A stretch of DNA of 64,000 bases, taken from assembly GCA_030762935.1 (NCBI GenBank), contig CM060887.1, forward strand, positions 9,478,501-9,542,500, in the 5' to 3' direction. The notes under the pieces are model-generated. The model did not search any database and was not told the origin of the DNA. It worked only from the letters and a program-made list of their open reading frames with translations. Both the position numbers and the translations under genes were made by a program. This stretch comes from Hymenopus coronatus (lineage: Eukaryota; Arthropoda; Insecta; Mantodea; Hymenopodidae). Shown piece after piece: positions 43,095 to 55,781 of the stretch. The stretch's first letter is position 1. Every line of letters starts with the position of its first letter.

Positions 43095-43964
43095 TCTGAT
43101 GTGCTCCATTCACATGACTATCTCTACATTTCTGCAACAAACTATTGTTAGAAAGCTTATGTTTCTATTTGCTTCATGCTAATCGAGAAAAAATAGCAGA
43201 AATAGTCTTATTACTTGCTTCCTTGTAAGTAGAAGCGAAATAAGGGAGTACCATAAGTTAAAGTGATAGTCAAAAACTGGTTGCTATGTGACTGAAGTTC
43301 CTTTGTTTGTATGGACACGAATTAACAAATCCCTGCATGAGAAAAGTATAAGTTTTTCAAAGCTGAAACCAATAAAACGGAATATCTAAAAAACGATCAA
43401 CTCCGCGAAAAAAATGAATATAACATAAATTGTGTGTCTTAACGTGATCTACATTTTTTGTGCAGTAAGTTTTTCTCTTTCTCTTACTCTTACGGATTAC
43501 CAGTTATGCAAAATTCAATAAAAATCATCCAGAAGAAAGAAGTTTTTAGAGGCTATTCACAGAAAATTCAAGATATATGTTTTTGTTGTCAAGTAAATTT
43601 CTTTCATGAACGATATTAATCAAAATCGTTAGAGCCATTTTTGAGAAAATAAAAATTTTCGAAAAAAATTCCATGTAAAGGGTAGTTTGGGGTTGGAGGA
43701 TTTTTCTCAAAATCTTCATGTCGTATCCCTGAAAGATAGTAAACTTAAATACCAAGTTTTGGTATTTTACCGGCTTTTCGTTTTTGAGTTACCGTGTTCA
43801 CAGACACACGGACACAAACATACACAAACGGTCATTTTTATAAGATTTTTTTTATTAAAAGGGTCTCAAAAATGTATTTCCGGTGAAATCTCGGTATATA
43901 ATTTTTGGGTGCAATACAATACCTTCTCTATACAGTATATGCATAGTACGTGTAGAGAAAGTAA
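43095..43964 (+). mobile_element. Family A, full F copy, type 2
   Basis: TCTGATGTGCTCCATTCAC to GTGTAGAGAAAGTAATAA. Contains GAGTTACCGTGTTCACAG; the CA tract is short and impure. Confidence 0.92.
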
Positions 43965-44362
43965 TAACCAAAATTAATAACAGCAACGTTATTATATCTA
44001 ATAGGTAGTAGAATGTGTGGAAGATGGCATGTAACATTTTTAAGTTAAGAGGTTAGGAAGTGGCATGTGTAGGTGGGATGTACTTGCTCCTCTTAATAAG
44101 TCGGAGCGAAAAACATTAGCAGACCGAGGGTAATTATTATTTCATGGCTACCTCAATTGTTCACGCACAAACATCCACTTAGCAATTTATAATTACGACA
44201 GGTAATGGCTGCAGACCGGATGTTAAACAAAATGTTTAACCGCTACAGTTATCATAAAAATGACTTAATTTAAGTCCAACCCTTTGAGTGTTTTTGCCTA
44301 GTGTAGCTTATAATGCCAATTGACCTTTTTTCCAGAAATAACTGCGTTTTGCTAACGAAAAA
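43965..44362. other. Unassigned stretch
   Basis: About 400 bp with nothing recognised. Confidence 0.4.
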
Positions 44363-45001
44363 TCTTATGTGTTCCATTCACATGACTTTTTCTACATCTC
44401 TGCAACAAATTATTGTTAAAAAACTTATGCTTCTATTTGCTTCATGCTAATCGAGAAAAAATAGCAGAAATTGTCTTGTTACTTGCTTCCTTGTAAGTAG
44501 AAGTGAAATAAGGGAGTACCATAGGTTAAAGTGAAGTCAAAAGCTGGTTGCTATGTTACTGATGTTCCTTTGTTTATATGGACAAGAGTTCACAAATTCT
44601 TGTATGACAAAAGTGTAAGTTTTTCGAAGCTGAAACCAATAACAAGGAATATCTCAGAAACGACCAACTCCACGAAAAAAAATTATATTACATAAATAGT
44701 GGTATTTAATGTGTTCTGCATTTTTGTGTGGTAAGTTTTCGTCCATCACTTACGGTTTAGCAGTTATGCAAAATACATCCAGAATAAAGCAGTTTTCAAA
44801 GGCTACTCCCAGAAAATTCATTTTTTTTAAAAAACGTCCATGTAAAGGGTAGTTGGGGTGGAGAGATGCTCTTGACAATCTTCGTGTCGCATCCTTGAAA
44901 GTTACCAAACTTAAATACCAAGTTTAATATTTAACGGTCTGTTCGTTTTGAGCTATTCTGTCCACAGACACACACACACACGGATCTTTTTCCAAAAATG
45001 T
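44363..45001 (+). mobile_element. Family A, F copy cut at the internal oligo-A/T site
   Basis: TCTTATGTGTTCCATTCAC to TTTCCAAAAATG, where an R copy begins. A deletion removes the AGATATACA to TCGTTAG segment. Its own 3' end is not found after the R copy. Confidence 0.88.
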
Positions 45002-45867
45002 TTTACTTTCTCTACGTACTATGTACATAGAGTATAGAGAAGGTATTGTATGTAATTCACCCAAAAATTCCATACCATTTGATCAGAAATACGTGTTTTG
45101 GGTCCCCCAGAATCCAAAAAAAAAAAATCCTTTTTGTAAAATGTCCGTGTGTGGGTGTGTGTGAGTGTCTGTGGACAGCATAGCTCAAAAACGAAAAGAC
45201 CGTTAAATACTAAACTTGGTATTTCAGCTTATTATCTTCCAAGGATGTGACACGAAGATTTTCAAAAAAATCTCCCACCCCAAACTACTCTTTACATGGA
45301 CAAATTTTTGAAAGTTTTGTTATTCTCAAAAATGCATCTAGCGATTTTGATTAAAATACTGTGTATTAAAAGTTATTCACAACACAAATAAAATGTATAT
45401 TTTGAATATTCTGGGAATAGCTTCTGAAGACCGCTTTATTCTAGATGAATTTTCTGAATTTTGCAAACTGGTAAACAGTAAGAAAGAGACAAAAACGCAC
45501 TACACAAAAAAATATATCTCGTTAAAACACTCAATTTATGTCATATGCATTTTTGTTGTAGAGTTGGCCGTTTCCAAGATATTTCTGGTTTTTGTTTTCA
45601 ATTTTAAAGTAATTATACTTTTCTCATAGGTAACTTCTGCACATGCAAACTTCTGGCCATACAAACAGATCACTTAGGAACCAGCTCTTAAAAGATTTGA
45701 CTATCGCTTTACCTAATTTCCTTTCTAGTTACAAGGAAGCAAGTAATAAGACTATTTCTGTTTTTTTTTTTTTTTTTTTTCGATTAGCATGAAGTAAATA
45801 GAAGAATATACCTTTTAAAATAATTTATTGCAGTGATTTAGAGAAAACCATGTGAACACATAAGATT
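45002..45867 (-). mobile_element. Family A, full R copy, type 1
   Basis: TTTTACTTTCTCTACG to GTGAACACATAAGATTTTTT. It includes a T-run of about 18 (45762-45780) in place of the usual AATTTTTTCTCG. Confidence 0.9.
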
Positions 45868-45879
45868 TTTTCTGATATA

Positions 45880-46062
45880 AAAATATTTAGCATGCCTTCC
45901 TTTTTAAGAATAGCAAAGCCATTGGAACCATGTCGTATATTTACGACACGTAAAAGAACCTCAGGTCTGATAAAGGTGCCTCTGAGCAAAATTATTCACG
46001 CCCATAGGACGCTGAGAAACGCTGCAGTTAAAGAGTGCCCATAAATAAAATTCAATTTAAAT
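45880..46062 (+). mobile_element. SINE-2 copy, 5'-truncated and old
   Basis: Lacks the tRNA head; starts in TTTAGCATGCCTTCC and keeps ATTTACGACACGTAAAAG, CCTCTGAGCAAAATT and AGAGTGCCCATAAATAA. Confidence 0.85.
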
Positions 46063-46760
46063 TTGACATCATGTTATGACGATGAGATTAAAGCAGCAGT
46101 CTGACATCTCAAGTATTGCGCTGGTGTGAAGCTCGAAGTTGATCTTCTGTATTCATCAAAGCTTGTAATCCACTTACCTCCCTTTTTAGCCGCTAAAATC
46201 CGAGAATTTTGCTATTCACCGACAAAATTATCTGGATAATTTCAGATTACCTCGGTTAAAAATCTTACCGGAGAATGTTTCACCAATAAGAAAGCTAACA
46301 CGTAACCAAAATGACACCTAGACGATTGGAATATCTAATTACTGAAGCAGAATACGTCACGTCACATCACGAACAACATTACCAAGGGAATGTTAACAAA
46401 CAGTTGATTTTGTGTTAGATTATATAAAGCTTTTGTTTTCAGATTTTGTCTGTGACAGAACATAACCTGGAATTTCCAATAAGCAACCAAGATTAATTCA
46501 ACTAGCTTCTTAAAAATTATATCGTTTGCAGTTAACCAGTTTATATGCGATATGCAACTTAGTCATAATCCAATATTTTCATAAGTAACAGCACGCGTAT
46601 TATCATCTTGTCAATTCACGACCGGTGCGAAGCGAAGGGTTGGTTGTATTTGATAAAACAATTCAGTGAAATAGACTATTAATAATTTATAATCTATAGG
46701 AAGGCAGATTTTATCATTGTAATACTTACATTAGTTCTCAACCATGTTTATTTACCGATG
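46063..46760. other. Unassigned stretch
   Basis: About 700 bp with nothing recognised. Confidence 0.45.
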
Positions 46761-46925
46761 TTTTTTCTTCTTTCTTCACTGCCCCCTGAATTATGATATG
46801 GCCGACCGTGTCTACACCCAATGTACGAATATCGATAGCAACAATAGAAATGGGGAACAATTATTTTATTTCAGCTTTTAATAACTAATACACGAAATAG
46901 AAACAAACGCTATTGAGGTTATTTC
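46761..46925. repeat. Inverted-repeat partner of 1-166
   Basis: Reverse complement of the window's first 166 bases. It continues past the point (TTTTTTCTTC, 46761-46770) where a family A copy interrupts the other copy. Confidence 0.85.
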
Positions 46926-47361
46926 ACTCATTTCATAAATGAGAAATACAAATATTGATTATTTTCACCCCTTTTTTTGACTAAATACATTGTGAACTAA
47001 ATAAAACTTTAAATAAACATTGTAGCTGAATTAATTGCAAGTACAGTGGTGGAACTGACAGTTATTAAAAGTGAAGGTTGACTGACTGGATTGTCAGCTT
47101 GTTACCAATAACCAAGACAGAAGATTAAACAAACGAACGTCAGGTGCGACAAGATTTCAAAGAAATGAACATCAACTGCGATAAGATGTTTCGACAATAT
47201 TGCTCCAATCAGATGACCGCGATTGGTTGAAATTGCCTAATCTTGACTATTGCATTGGTGCTTTAATAGTTGAGCTAAATTGTCATATCAATAGCATATC
47301 CAATAGTTTTATATTATAATGAACAACAATAATTGTGAACATATTAAACATAACGTCATAA
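46926..47361. other. Unassigned stretch
   Basis: Nothing recognised. Confidence 0.4.
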
Positions 47362-47363
47362 TA

Positions 47364-47395
<32 letters not shown>

Positions 47396-47402
47396 CAACA
47401 AT
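47362..47402. repeat. (AAT)n microsatellite
   Basis: About nine AAT units followed by AAC units. Confidence 0.95.
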
Positions 47403-47417
47403 ATTTATACTGAAAAA

Positions 47418-48232
47418 ATGTGGTATTCCATCCACGTGACTTTTTCAACAACTGTAACAAATTATTGTTAGTAAGTTTACTCTTCTGTTTACTTCATGAC
47501 AATCGAGATAAACAATAGCAGAAATGATCTTATCACTTAGTTCCTTATAAGTAGAAGGGAAATAAGGGAATACACTAGGCTAAGCCGACAGTCAAATGTT
47601 TTAAAATACGGTTGCTATGTGATTGAAACCCGTTTCTTTGTGTGGCCGGGAGTTGGCAAGCTCCCGTATGAGAAAAGTTTTAAGTATTTTAAAACTGAAA
47701 CCAATAACAAAGAATATTTCGGAAATGGTCATTTATATGATAAAATGTATATGACATAAATTGCATGATTTAACAAGATGTACATTTTGTGTAGCAAGCT
47801 TTTGTCTATCACTTACGCTTTATCAGTGATATAAAAGTCATCCAGGTTGAAGTGAACTTCATATTATGGTTACTCCCAGAAAATTCAAGATACACATTTT
47901 ATTTATGATGTAAATCTCTTTAATGTACGGCATTTTAATCAAAATCGTTATAGCCTTTTTGATAAAAATAACATTTTCAAAATGCTTTCCATAGAAAAGG
48001 TATTTGGGGTGGGGAATTTTCTTGAAAATCTTCGTGTCGCGCCCTTGGAAGATACTAAATTTAAATACCAAGTTTGGTATTTAACGGTCTTTTAGTTTTT
48101 GAGCTACGCCGTACGCACACAAACATTTTATAAAAATTCATTTTTTGCACTCATGGGATCCAAAACATATTTCCAGTGAAATATGGATATCGAATTTCTG
48201 GATGGATTGCAATACCTTCATTGTACACTATG
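47418..48232 (+). mobile_element. Family A, F copy, 3' end lost
   Basis: ATGTGGTATTCCATCCACGTG to ACCTTCATTGTACACTATGAAC; the terminal arm and GTAGAGAAAGTAA are missing and the CA tract is almost gone. Confidence 0.85.
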
Positions 48233-48738
48233 AACTTTTTCAATGATTTCGCTTAATTTTCACCTAGTTCATCCTTAAAAGCTCTGACTATCACTTAAAG
48301 TTAGTGTTCTAAGGTATATGAACCAAATAAGGCCATGTAGACCAACTAATGGTTTATGAAAAACTTCTGTATAATATTGGTAGGTGGCAGCATCTCCTTG
48401 ATTGGAGTACTCTGTTGACACTTGGAACATATCAACCATTATTTCCTTCTCAGTATCTGAGAGAACAGAGAAGAAGCAAGTTATGGGCCTGATTTACTTT
48501 ACACTAACAATTGCTAAGTCGTATAAACAGTTTTATGATGGTATAATGTTTGTGGTTTTATTGATAAAAATTCAAGAGAGAGCATACATAGATCTTAAAG
48601 GCCAGAGGTATATTTACAATGACGACAATGCGCCACGGATATGTCCATGCACTTTATGTTGCTATAAAAAACTAAGATAAGATTGTTCATTTGCGATATC
48701 CAGAATGTAACAAAGCTCAAGTTAATATTTGTAGTCGT
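48233..48738. other. Unassigned stretch
   Basis: About 500 bp. A 92-codon frame at 48402-48680 has no recognised family. Confidence 0.4.
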
Positions 48739-49624
48739 CTTTTTACTTTCTCTTCACGTACTATGTACATAGTGTATAGAGAAGGTATTGTAATGCACCC
48801 CAAAATTCGATACCGAGATTTCACCGGAGACTTCCTGAATCCAGAAAAAGCAGTTTTAGAAAAATATCCGTGTGGGTGTCTGTCTGTCTGTCTTTCTTTC
48901 TGTCTGTGTAGATGTGTGTGTCTGTGGGCAGCATAGCTAAAAAACAAAAAGACCGTTAAAAACCAAACTTGGTATTTAAGTTTGGTACCTTCCAAGGATG
49001 CGACACGAAGATTGTCAAGAAAATCCCCACCCCCAAATACCCTTTACATGGAAAAAATTTCCAAAATTTTGATTTTCTTAAAAATTACTCTTTAACAATT
49101 TTGATTAAAATCCCTTATATTTAAGTTATTTACTTGCCAAATAAAATTTATATCTTGAATTTTCTGGGAATATCCTCTAAAGACCTCTTTATTCTGGACG
49201 ATTTTTATTGAATTTTGTATAATTGGTAATCCGTAAGAGATAGAGAAAACCTCACTACACAAAAAATATAGATCAGGATAAAACAAACAAATTATGTCTT
49301 TTACATTTTTTTGTGGAGCTGATTGTTTTTTAGATATTCCTGTTTTTTGGTTTCAGCTTTGAAAAGCTTATACTTTTCTCTTACAGGAATTTGTCAACTC
49401 CTGTCCATACAAACAAAGGAACTTCACTCACATAGCAACCAGCTTTTAACTATCATTTTAACCTATGGTAATCCCTTATTTCGCTTCTACTTTTAAGGAA
49501 GTAACTAATAAGTCTATTTCTGCTAATTTTTTCTCGATTAACACGAAGTAAATAGAAGCATAAGCGTTTTAACAATAATTTGTTGCAGAGATGTAATGTA
49601 GTCATGTGAATGGAACACATCAGA
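48739..49624 (-). mobile_element. Family A, full R copy, type 1
   Basis: TTTTTACTTTCTCTTCACG to GGAACACATCAGATTTTTT. The microsatellite is TGTCTGTCTGTCTTTC then TGTGTGTG. Confidence 0.92.
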
Positions 49625-49959
49625 TTTTTTCATTTTTGGATATGTGTAAGTACATGTGTCATTAGTGAGTTTTCATATGTCATTACTTTTATTTAATAAG
49701 ACACATTTTTGTTCAGAACCTTACTTAGTTACTCACATGATCAACTATGTATTGTACCTCAAGTAAAATAATTTGAGCTGGCCATATTTGGAACCCCTGG
49801 CTTTAATAAAGTCAATTTGTTCCAGTTTAGAAAACAAAACAAGAAAAAAAAATAGCATCATATTTCTTCAGTTATCCAATAAACCTAACATTTTCCTTTT
49901 CCCCATAGGGTCTATCAAATGTTTAAAACTTTGACCTGGTAGATGTGAATTAACATTGA
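49625..49959. other. Unassigned stretch
   Basis: AT-rich, nothing recognised. Confidence 0.4.
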
Positions 49960-50112
49960 ATCAAATCTTAGCATGGCCTTATTTGGCACACTCACAAGGA
50001 ACTAAGTACTAAGACCATTTCTTATCATGAAGTAGATACTAAAATGATCTTTTGTAAGAGTAGCTTGTTTGCAGAACAGATATAGAAAGTGGCGTGAATG
50101 GAACACAGACTT
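49960..50112 (-). mobile_element. Family A, R 5'-end fragment, old
   Basis: CACAAGGAACTAAGTACTAAG to GTGAATGGAACACAGAC, with strong divergence. Confidence 0.65.
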
Positions 50113-51020
50113 TTATCTCGATATCGAAGACGCTTCTCGTTGTTCTGCTGTTATACTTTGCTACACGTGTTGGCAGAAGCTGAAGGCGCCCCTCCACTGC
50201 TGCCATCTGGTAGCACGTGATACAAATAAGACATTTTCAATCGCTGTCAGCAGTTTTCACTGTGGAATACCACAACGTAATTCACCTCACCAGACGTAAC
50301 TCCACATGAACACGACGTGTATGGCTTCAACAGATAGATTACACGTTTTGTAGACACCATATGTTTTGGAAAGGGCTCTCAAAAAGTGCGTCCAGACATT
50401 TGGTGTGTGCGTGCATGTTCGGAAGAGGAGGGGGCGGAGACATCATAAATCCAAACACCTATAATTCTCTGGTGACCTCAAAGGTCAAACTTTAATTACA
50501 AAAACTCGAAGAGCGTGCAGTGGAAGACCCGCTACCATCCTGACCAACCCTCTCGAAGCTCCCGCTCGGGAAATTATTTGGGTGTAGGGGCAAAGGGCGG
50601 GGATGGGCAGGTCTGGCCAAATTTTAACTTGAATACCAATTTTTATAATGCTCGACCTCAAGCACGTAGCTACGTGGCTTCAAATTATTAATAGATGCAG
50701 TTCTACAACGCAGAACCAGTTCCATCTGAATGAGAGATTCATTGAAACAACATTCGTATCCTCAAAAGCATGTCCACACAACATACATTTATTATTAACA
50801 GATTAATTATAAATATAAATCAAAAAATAAAGCATACAGCATAAAATTAAAATAATAAAGCTGATAAATTATAATAAACTACATATTTCTTTTTATGTAT
50901 GACTGTCGACAATTACTTTGAACAGGAATATTTTCCTTTTATACTTCAGAATCTGTTTAGAGCAACCACTGAAACAAGTTTCTGAGTTCCTTCTCTACAT
51001 GGTACAGAAATTACATAGCT
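50113..51020. other. Unique island, partly GC-rich
   Basis: 50190-50620 is GC-rich relative to its neighbours and repeat-free. It contains GTGACCTCAAAGGTCAAAC, two AGGTCA-type half-sites facing each other, then TTTAATTAC. No coding signature. 50780-50950 is AT-rich without features. Confidence 0.4.
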
Positions 51021-51025
51021 GTTAA

Positions 51026-51177
51026 ACATATGATTGTCAGTATTATCATTGCATCTATAGAGAAATGTCTAATGCTCTCCCCAGTAATCTCAAAGAAAAT
51101 GTTGGCAATTTCAGGTCTTTTAAGGCTTCTCTTAAGGAGTACCTTTCCAATAAATCATGTTACTCTGTAGATGAGTG
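51026..51177 (+). pseudogene. LINE reverse transcriptase, C-terminal scrap
   Basis: The frame reads REMSNALPSNLKENVGNFRS, then FKASLKEYLSNKSCYSVDE and a TGA at 51175-51177. (Y/F)NxLPxxLK..., then FKxxLKxYL and CYSVDE is the usual last segment of jockey/CR1/I-like reverse transcriptases. A stop lies a short way upstream. Distinct in sequence from the scrap at 2649. Confidence 0.75.
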
Positions 51178-51465
51178 ACAAACCTGTCTGACAATACCGT
51201 AATAGTCATTGTATTTATAAGTATTATAATGTATTGCATTTTGTGTATATTAATGTTCTGTGTGCTTTATATTCAAATTAAACTGATGTATTCTTTGACT
51301 TGCACGAATGTGTCAAATGAATTTTTAGTATTTAGCAATGACACAAGGTCTGTAAAGCCTGATGCTTTGGTATTTTACACTCTAGTACATAATTGTAAAT
51401 TTTTGCATTGTAAATTCTATAACATATTTGTAAATATGTATTGTAATTTGTTGACATTTATGGAG
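51178..51465 (+). other. Probable LINE 3' untranslated region
   Basis: Follows the LINE C-terminus; AT-rich with TTTGACTTGCACGAATGTG and repeated TGTAAAT units. Ends where repeat C begins. No clear A-tail. Confidence 0.5.
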
Positions 51466-51780
51466 AGTACATAATACAATAATCATATTTTAGTTTTATA
51501 TAATTACTAGTAGTAACTATTATATCGACAATTAGAAAAGTATCATGTGACATTACATCAGTGTTACACAATGAAATTATATATACATTTTAACACTACT
51601 TTTTGATACTCTTTGTTTTTATGTGCATGCAAAAAAGGAAGTACATGTGCTTTTATAGAGCACATTAAGTATAGTGCAGTGGCGTACAGTCCTCAAAAGC
51701 AAATGGTATCATTATATGTCTAGTCTGCTGTTTTTGTAACCCGTGCTTTTAGCACTAGAGCTTTATACATTGTTTTCTTT
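51466..51780. repeat. Repeat C, copy 2 (empty for SINE-5 and for one A copy)
   Basis: Aligns to 31065-32525 with two segments missing: SINE-5 and the family A copy. In place of SINE-5 there is a single CTATTATATCG. Homology stops at 51780, where another family A copy begins. Confidence 0.88.
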
Positions 51781-51782
51781 CT

Positions 51783-52634
51783 TTTTAATTTCTCTACACG
51801 TACTATGTACATAGTGTAGAGAGGAAGTATTGTATTCCAGACAAAAATCGATACCGAGATTTCACCGGGAATGCATGTTTTAGGACCCCCTGAGTCCAAA
51901 AAAAAACCATTTTTACAAAAAGGACTGAATATGTGTGTGTGGACAGCATACTTCAAAAACGTAAAGACCGTTAAATATTAAACTTGGCACATAAGTTTGA
52001 TATCTTGCAAGGATACGATACGGGGATTTTCAAGAAAATCCCCCCACCCCCAACTACCTTTTACATGGAACTGTTTTCGAAAATTTTGATTTTATAAAAA
52101 ATGCCTGTAACGATTTTGATTAAAATATCGTATATCAAAGATATTTATCTGACAAATAAAATGTATATCTTGAATTTTCTGGGAATAGCCTCTGAATACT
52201 ACTTTATTCTCGATAAATTTTGCAGAATTTTGCATAGCTGCTAACCCGTAAGAGATAGACAAAAACTTACCACACAAAAAATGTAAAGCAGATTAAAACA
52301 CACAATTTATGTTATATACATTTTTTTCTTGGGGTCGATCGTTTTAGAGATATTTCTCGTTTTCGGTATCAGCCTTGAAAAACTTATACTTTTCTCAGAC
52401 AGGAATTTGTCAACTCCTGTCCGTACAAAGGAACTTCAGTCACATTGCAATCAGCTTTTGCCTATCACTTTAACCTATGGTACTCCCTTATTTCCTTCTA
52501 CTTACAAGGAAGCAAATAATAAGACTATTTCTGCTAATTTTTTCTCAATCAGCATGAAGTAAATAGAAGCATAAGCTTTTTAACAATAATTTGTTGCAGA
52601 GACATAGAGAAAGTCATGTGAATGGAATACATCA
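51783..52634 (-). mobile_element. Family A, full R copy, type 1
   Basis: TTTTTAATTTCTCTACACG to GGAATACATCAGTTG. The microsatellite is only TGTGTGTGTGG. Confidence 0.92.
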
Positions 52635-53411
52635 GTTGTTTTTCGTGGTATATAAACATATGTATTCATGTATACGCCTTGACAAGTTCTATGTTCAGTG
52701 GCTTCCCGGCCTAAAGGAACCTATAGAATGCTTTCTGATCTAATCTAATCCGTTTAGGTTTATCTCAAGGTGAAGTAGAAAGGAATATAAACTTTCGTAA
52801 TATTGACCGCGCACTCTGGCCCATGATTTTCGTGTTTTCCTGGGGTCACTTAGGCGAATGTATATCTATCACGGTTCCTTTCTTCTTCATTTCATTTCCC
52901 CCCTTCGTCTTTCAGGTCGACGCAGGTGTGGTTTGAGGCTTTGTAGGCAGATGGCGCGGTTGCTTCCTCGGAGTGAAACTCTCTTACCCCTGGTTGCGTT
53001 GGTTAATGCTCGCACTTGACAGTTGGGAGTTAAGTTGGTACACCCGCAAACAACAAATGGAAAGTTTTACCCGTCTGACTTTCTGAACCAATCACAAAGC
53101 AGCATTCCCGTTGGTCGGTCAGACAACGGAAACGGATCTAGATACCGCACCGTTGCAATATCTGGCTATTTCCAACTACGTGCTCAGTTTGTGAACTCCT
53201 AGCACGTGCGTCGAGCTGTTCTGTGCAAGATACGTATTATTCGTTGTTATTTATATTTGTTGATGGTGTTGTTGGTGTTTGTTTGTATGTGAGGGAACAT
53301 AAGACTTTCACATTTGTAGAGGTGCATAGACTTTTGCGGGAAGGTGTGGCGAGGTGGACGCGGCTACATGAAAGCAGAAAGTGAATCATGTGCACAAAAT
53401 AATACGAAAAA
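52635..53411. other. Unique island
   Basis: About 780 bp, repeat-free, with moderate GC between 52800 and 53230. No family-level coding signature seen. Confidence 0.4.
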
Positions 53412-54278
53412 TCTGATGTGTTCCATTCACACGACTTTCTCTATATCTCTGTAACAAATTATTGGTAATAAGCTTATTCCTATATTTATTTCAAGCTAAT
53501 CCAGAAAAATTAGCATAAATAGTCTTATTTCATGCTTTATTGTAAGTAGAATCGAAATAAGGGAGTACCATAGGTAAAGTGAAAGCCAAAAGCTGGTTGC
53601 TATGTGACTGATGTTCGTTTGTTTGTATGGACACGAGTTGGCAAATTCCTGTATGAGAAAGGTACAAGTTTTTCAAAGCTGAAACCAAAAACAAGGAATA
53701 TCTAAAAAATGATCAACTCCACGAATAATATAATATAAATTGTGTGTTTTAGCGTGCTCTACATTTTTTGTGTGTTAAGTTGTTGTCCATCCTTTACGGT
53801 TTAGTAATTATGCAAAATTCATCCAAAATAAAGTAGTCTTCAGAGGCTATTACCAGAAAATTCAAGATATACATATTATTTGTCAGGTAAATATCTTTAA
53901 TATACGATATTATAATCAAAATTGTTACAGGCATTTTTAAGAAAATCAAAATTTTCGAAAAAAAAGTTCCATGTAAAGGATAGTTAGGGGTGGGGGGATT
54001 TTCTTGAAAATCTTCGAGTCACATCCTTGGAAGATACCAAATCTAAATACAAAGTTTGGTATTCAACGGTCATTTCGTTTTTGAGCTATGCTGCCCACAG
54101 ACACACACACACACACACGCACACACGTACACACAGACACACACGGACATTGTTCTAAAATGTTTTGATTCAGGGGATCTCAAAACATGTATTTCCGGTG
54201 AAATCTCTGTATCGAATTTTTGGGTGCATTACAATACCTTCTCTATACATTATGTACATAGTACGTGTAGAAAAAGTA
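53412..54278 (+). mobile_element. Family A, full F copy (good reference copy), type 1
   Basis: TCTGATGTGTTCCATTCACACG to GTGTAGAAAAAGTAAAAA, 867 bp, all modules in order. CA tract 54099-54146. 3' hairpin CTATACATTATGTACATAG intact. Confidence 0.94.
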
Positions 54279-54718
54279 AAAAACAAGCTTTCCGACAGAC
54301 AAAACCTTTGAAACCGTTGTCAGAAATACAAAGTCAATCAATAACACTTAGTTTTATTCAATTTTTAGAACGGCCTAAGTTCTGCATAATAACCGGACAA
54401 AGAAATGGAAACCAAAACACAACCCTTTGATAAAACTACGCTATGCTAATTTAAAGCATTTCTTAAGATGTAAATCTTACCTCTGCGTTTGACTGCTGAA
54501 AAATTCTGCATTTAACTATTCACCAGCTTATTTAGAACTCCACCTGCCATAAGTAATTCGTGCACAATAACAACACATTCAATTGTCTTTCTTCGACTAT
54601 TCAGACAAGAAAACTGCGAGTATTGAGGTTCGAGAGAAACATAAAAGCATCGCCAAGAAGTACCAAAATAAATTATTCAGTTTTAAAGAGAAAGTAAAAC
54701 CTGAACATTTATAAAAAT
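54279..54718. other. Unassigned stretch
   Basis: Nothing recognised. Confidence 0.4.
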
Positions 54719-55565
54719 CTGATGTGTTCCATTCACATGACTTTCTCTACATCTCTGTAACAAATTATTGTTAAAAAATTTATGCTTCTATTTACTTCAT
54801 GCTAATCTAGAAAAAAAATAGCAGAAATAGTCTTATTACTTGCTTCCTTTTAAGTAGAAGCGAAATAAAGGAGTACCATAAGTTAAGATGATAGTCAAAA
54901 GCTGGTTGCCATGTAGTTCTTTTGTTTCTATAGACACGAGTTGACAAATCCCTGTATGAGAAAAGTAAGTTTTTCAAAGCTGAAACCAAAAACAAGGAAT
55001 ATCTAAAAACGATCAACTTCACGAAAAAAAATATATAACATAAACTGTGTGTTTTAACGTGCTCTATATCTTTTTGTGATAAGTTTTTGTCCATCTCTTA
55101 CGGTTTGGTAGTTATGCAAAATTCCGTAAAAATCATCCAGAATAAAGTAGTCTTTAGAGGCTATTCCTAGAAAATTCAAGATATACAATTTATTTTTCAG
55201 GTAAATATCTTTAATATTCGATATTAGAATCAACATCGTTACACCATTTTTAAGAAAATAAAAAATTTCGAAAAAAGTTCCATGTAAAGAGTATTTGGGG
55301 GTGGGGGACTTTTTTAAAATCTTCGTGTCACATCCTTGGACGATACTAAACTTAAACACCAAGTTTGGTATTCAACGGTCTTTTCGTTTTTGAGCTATTA
55401 CCATAGACGCACACACGGACCTTTTTGTAAAAATGTTTTTTTTTTTTTTTTAGATTCAGGGGGACCCAAAACATGTATTTCCGGTGATATCTCGGTATCG
55501 AATTTTTGGGTGCAATACAATACCTTCTCTATACACTATGTACATAGTACGTGTAGAGAAAGTAA
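54719..55565 (+). mobile_element. Family A, full F copy, type 1
   Basis: TCTGATGTGTTCCATTCAC to GTGTAGAGAAAGTAAAA. The CA tract is reduced to GACGCACACACGG. Confidence 0.93.
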
Positions 55566-55781
55566 AACACGATATTTGCACTATTACTGCGGCGTCTAAT
55601 GTTGAATAATTGAAATACAGAACAAAGTCTTGGAGTCAGTTGTGTATTACGTGCCAATCCTATGTCCAATTGCGGTAGAACAAACACCCGAACAAAAACT
55701 GTTCTGAATTATTCCAATTAATGCAGCACAAAGAGGCCGACTCTGTGAGAACGTTGGTTATTAAACTCCAACAATCCTTTC
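55566..55781. other. Unassigned short stretch
   Basis: Nothing recognised. Confidence 0.4.
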
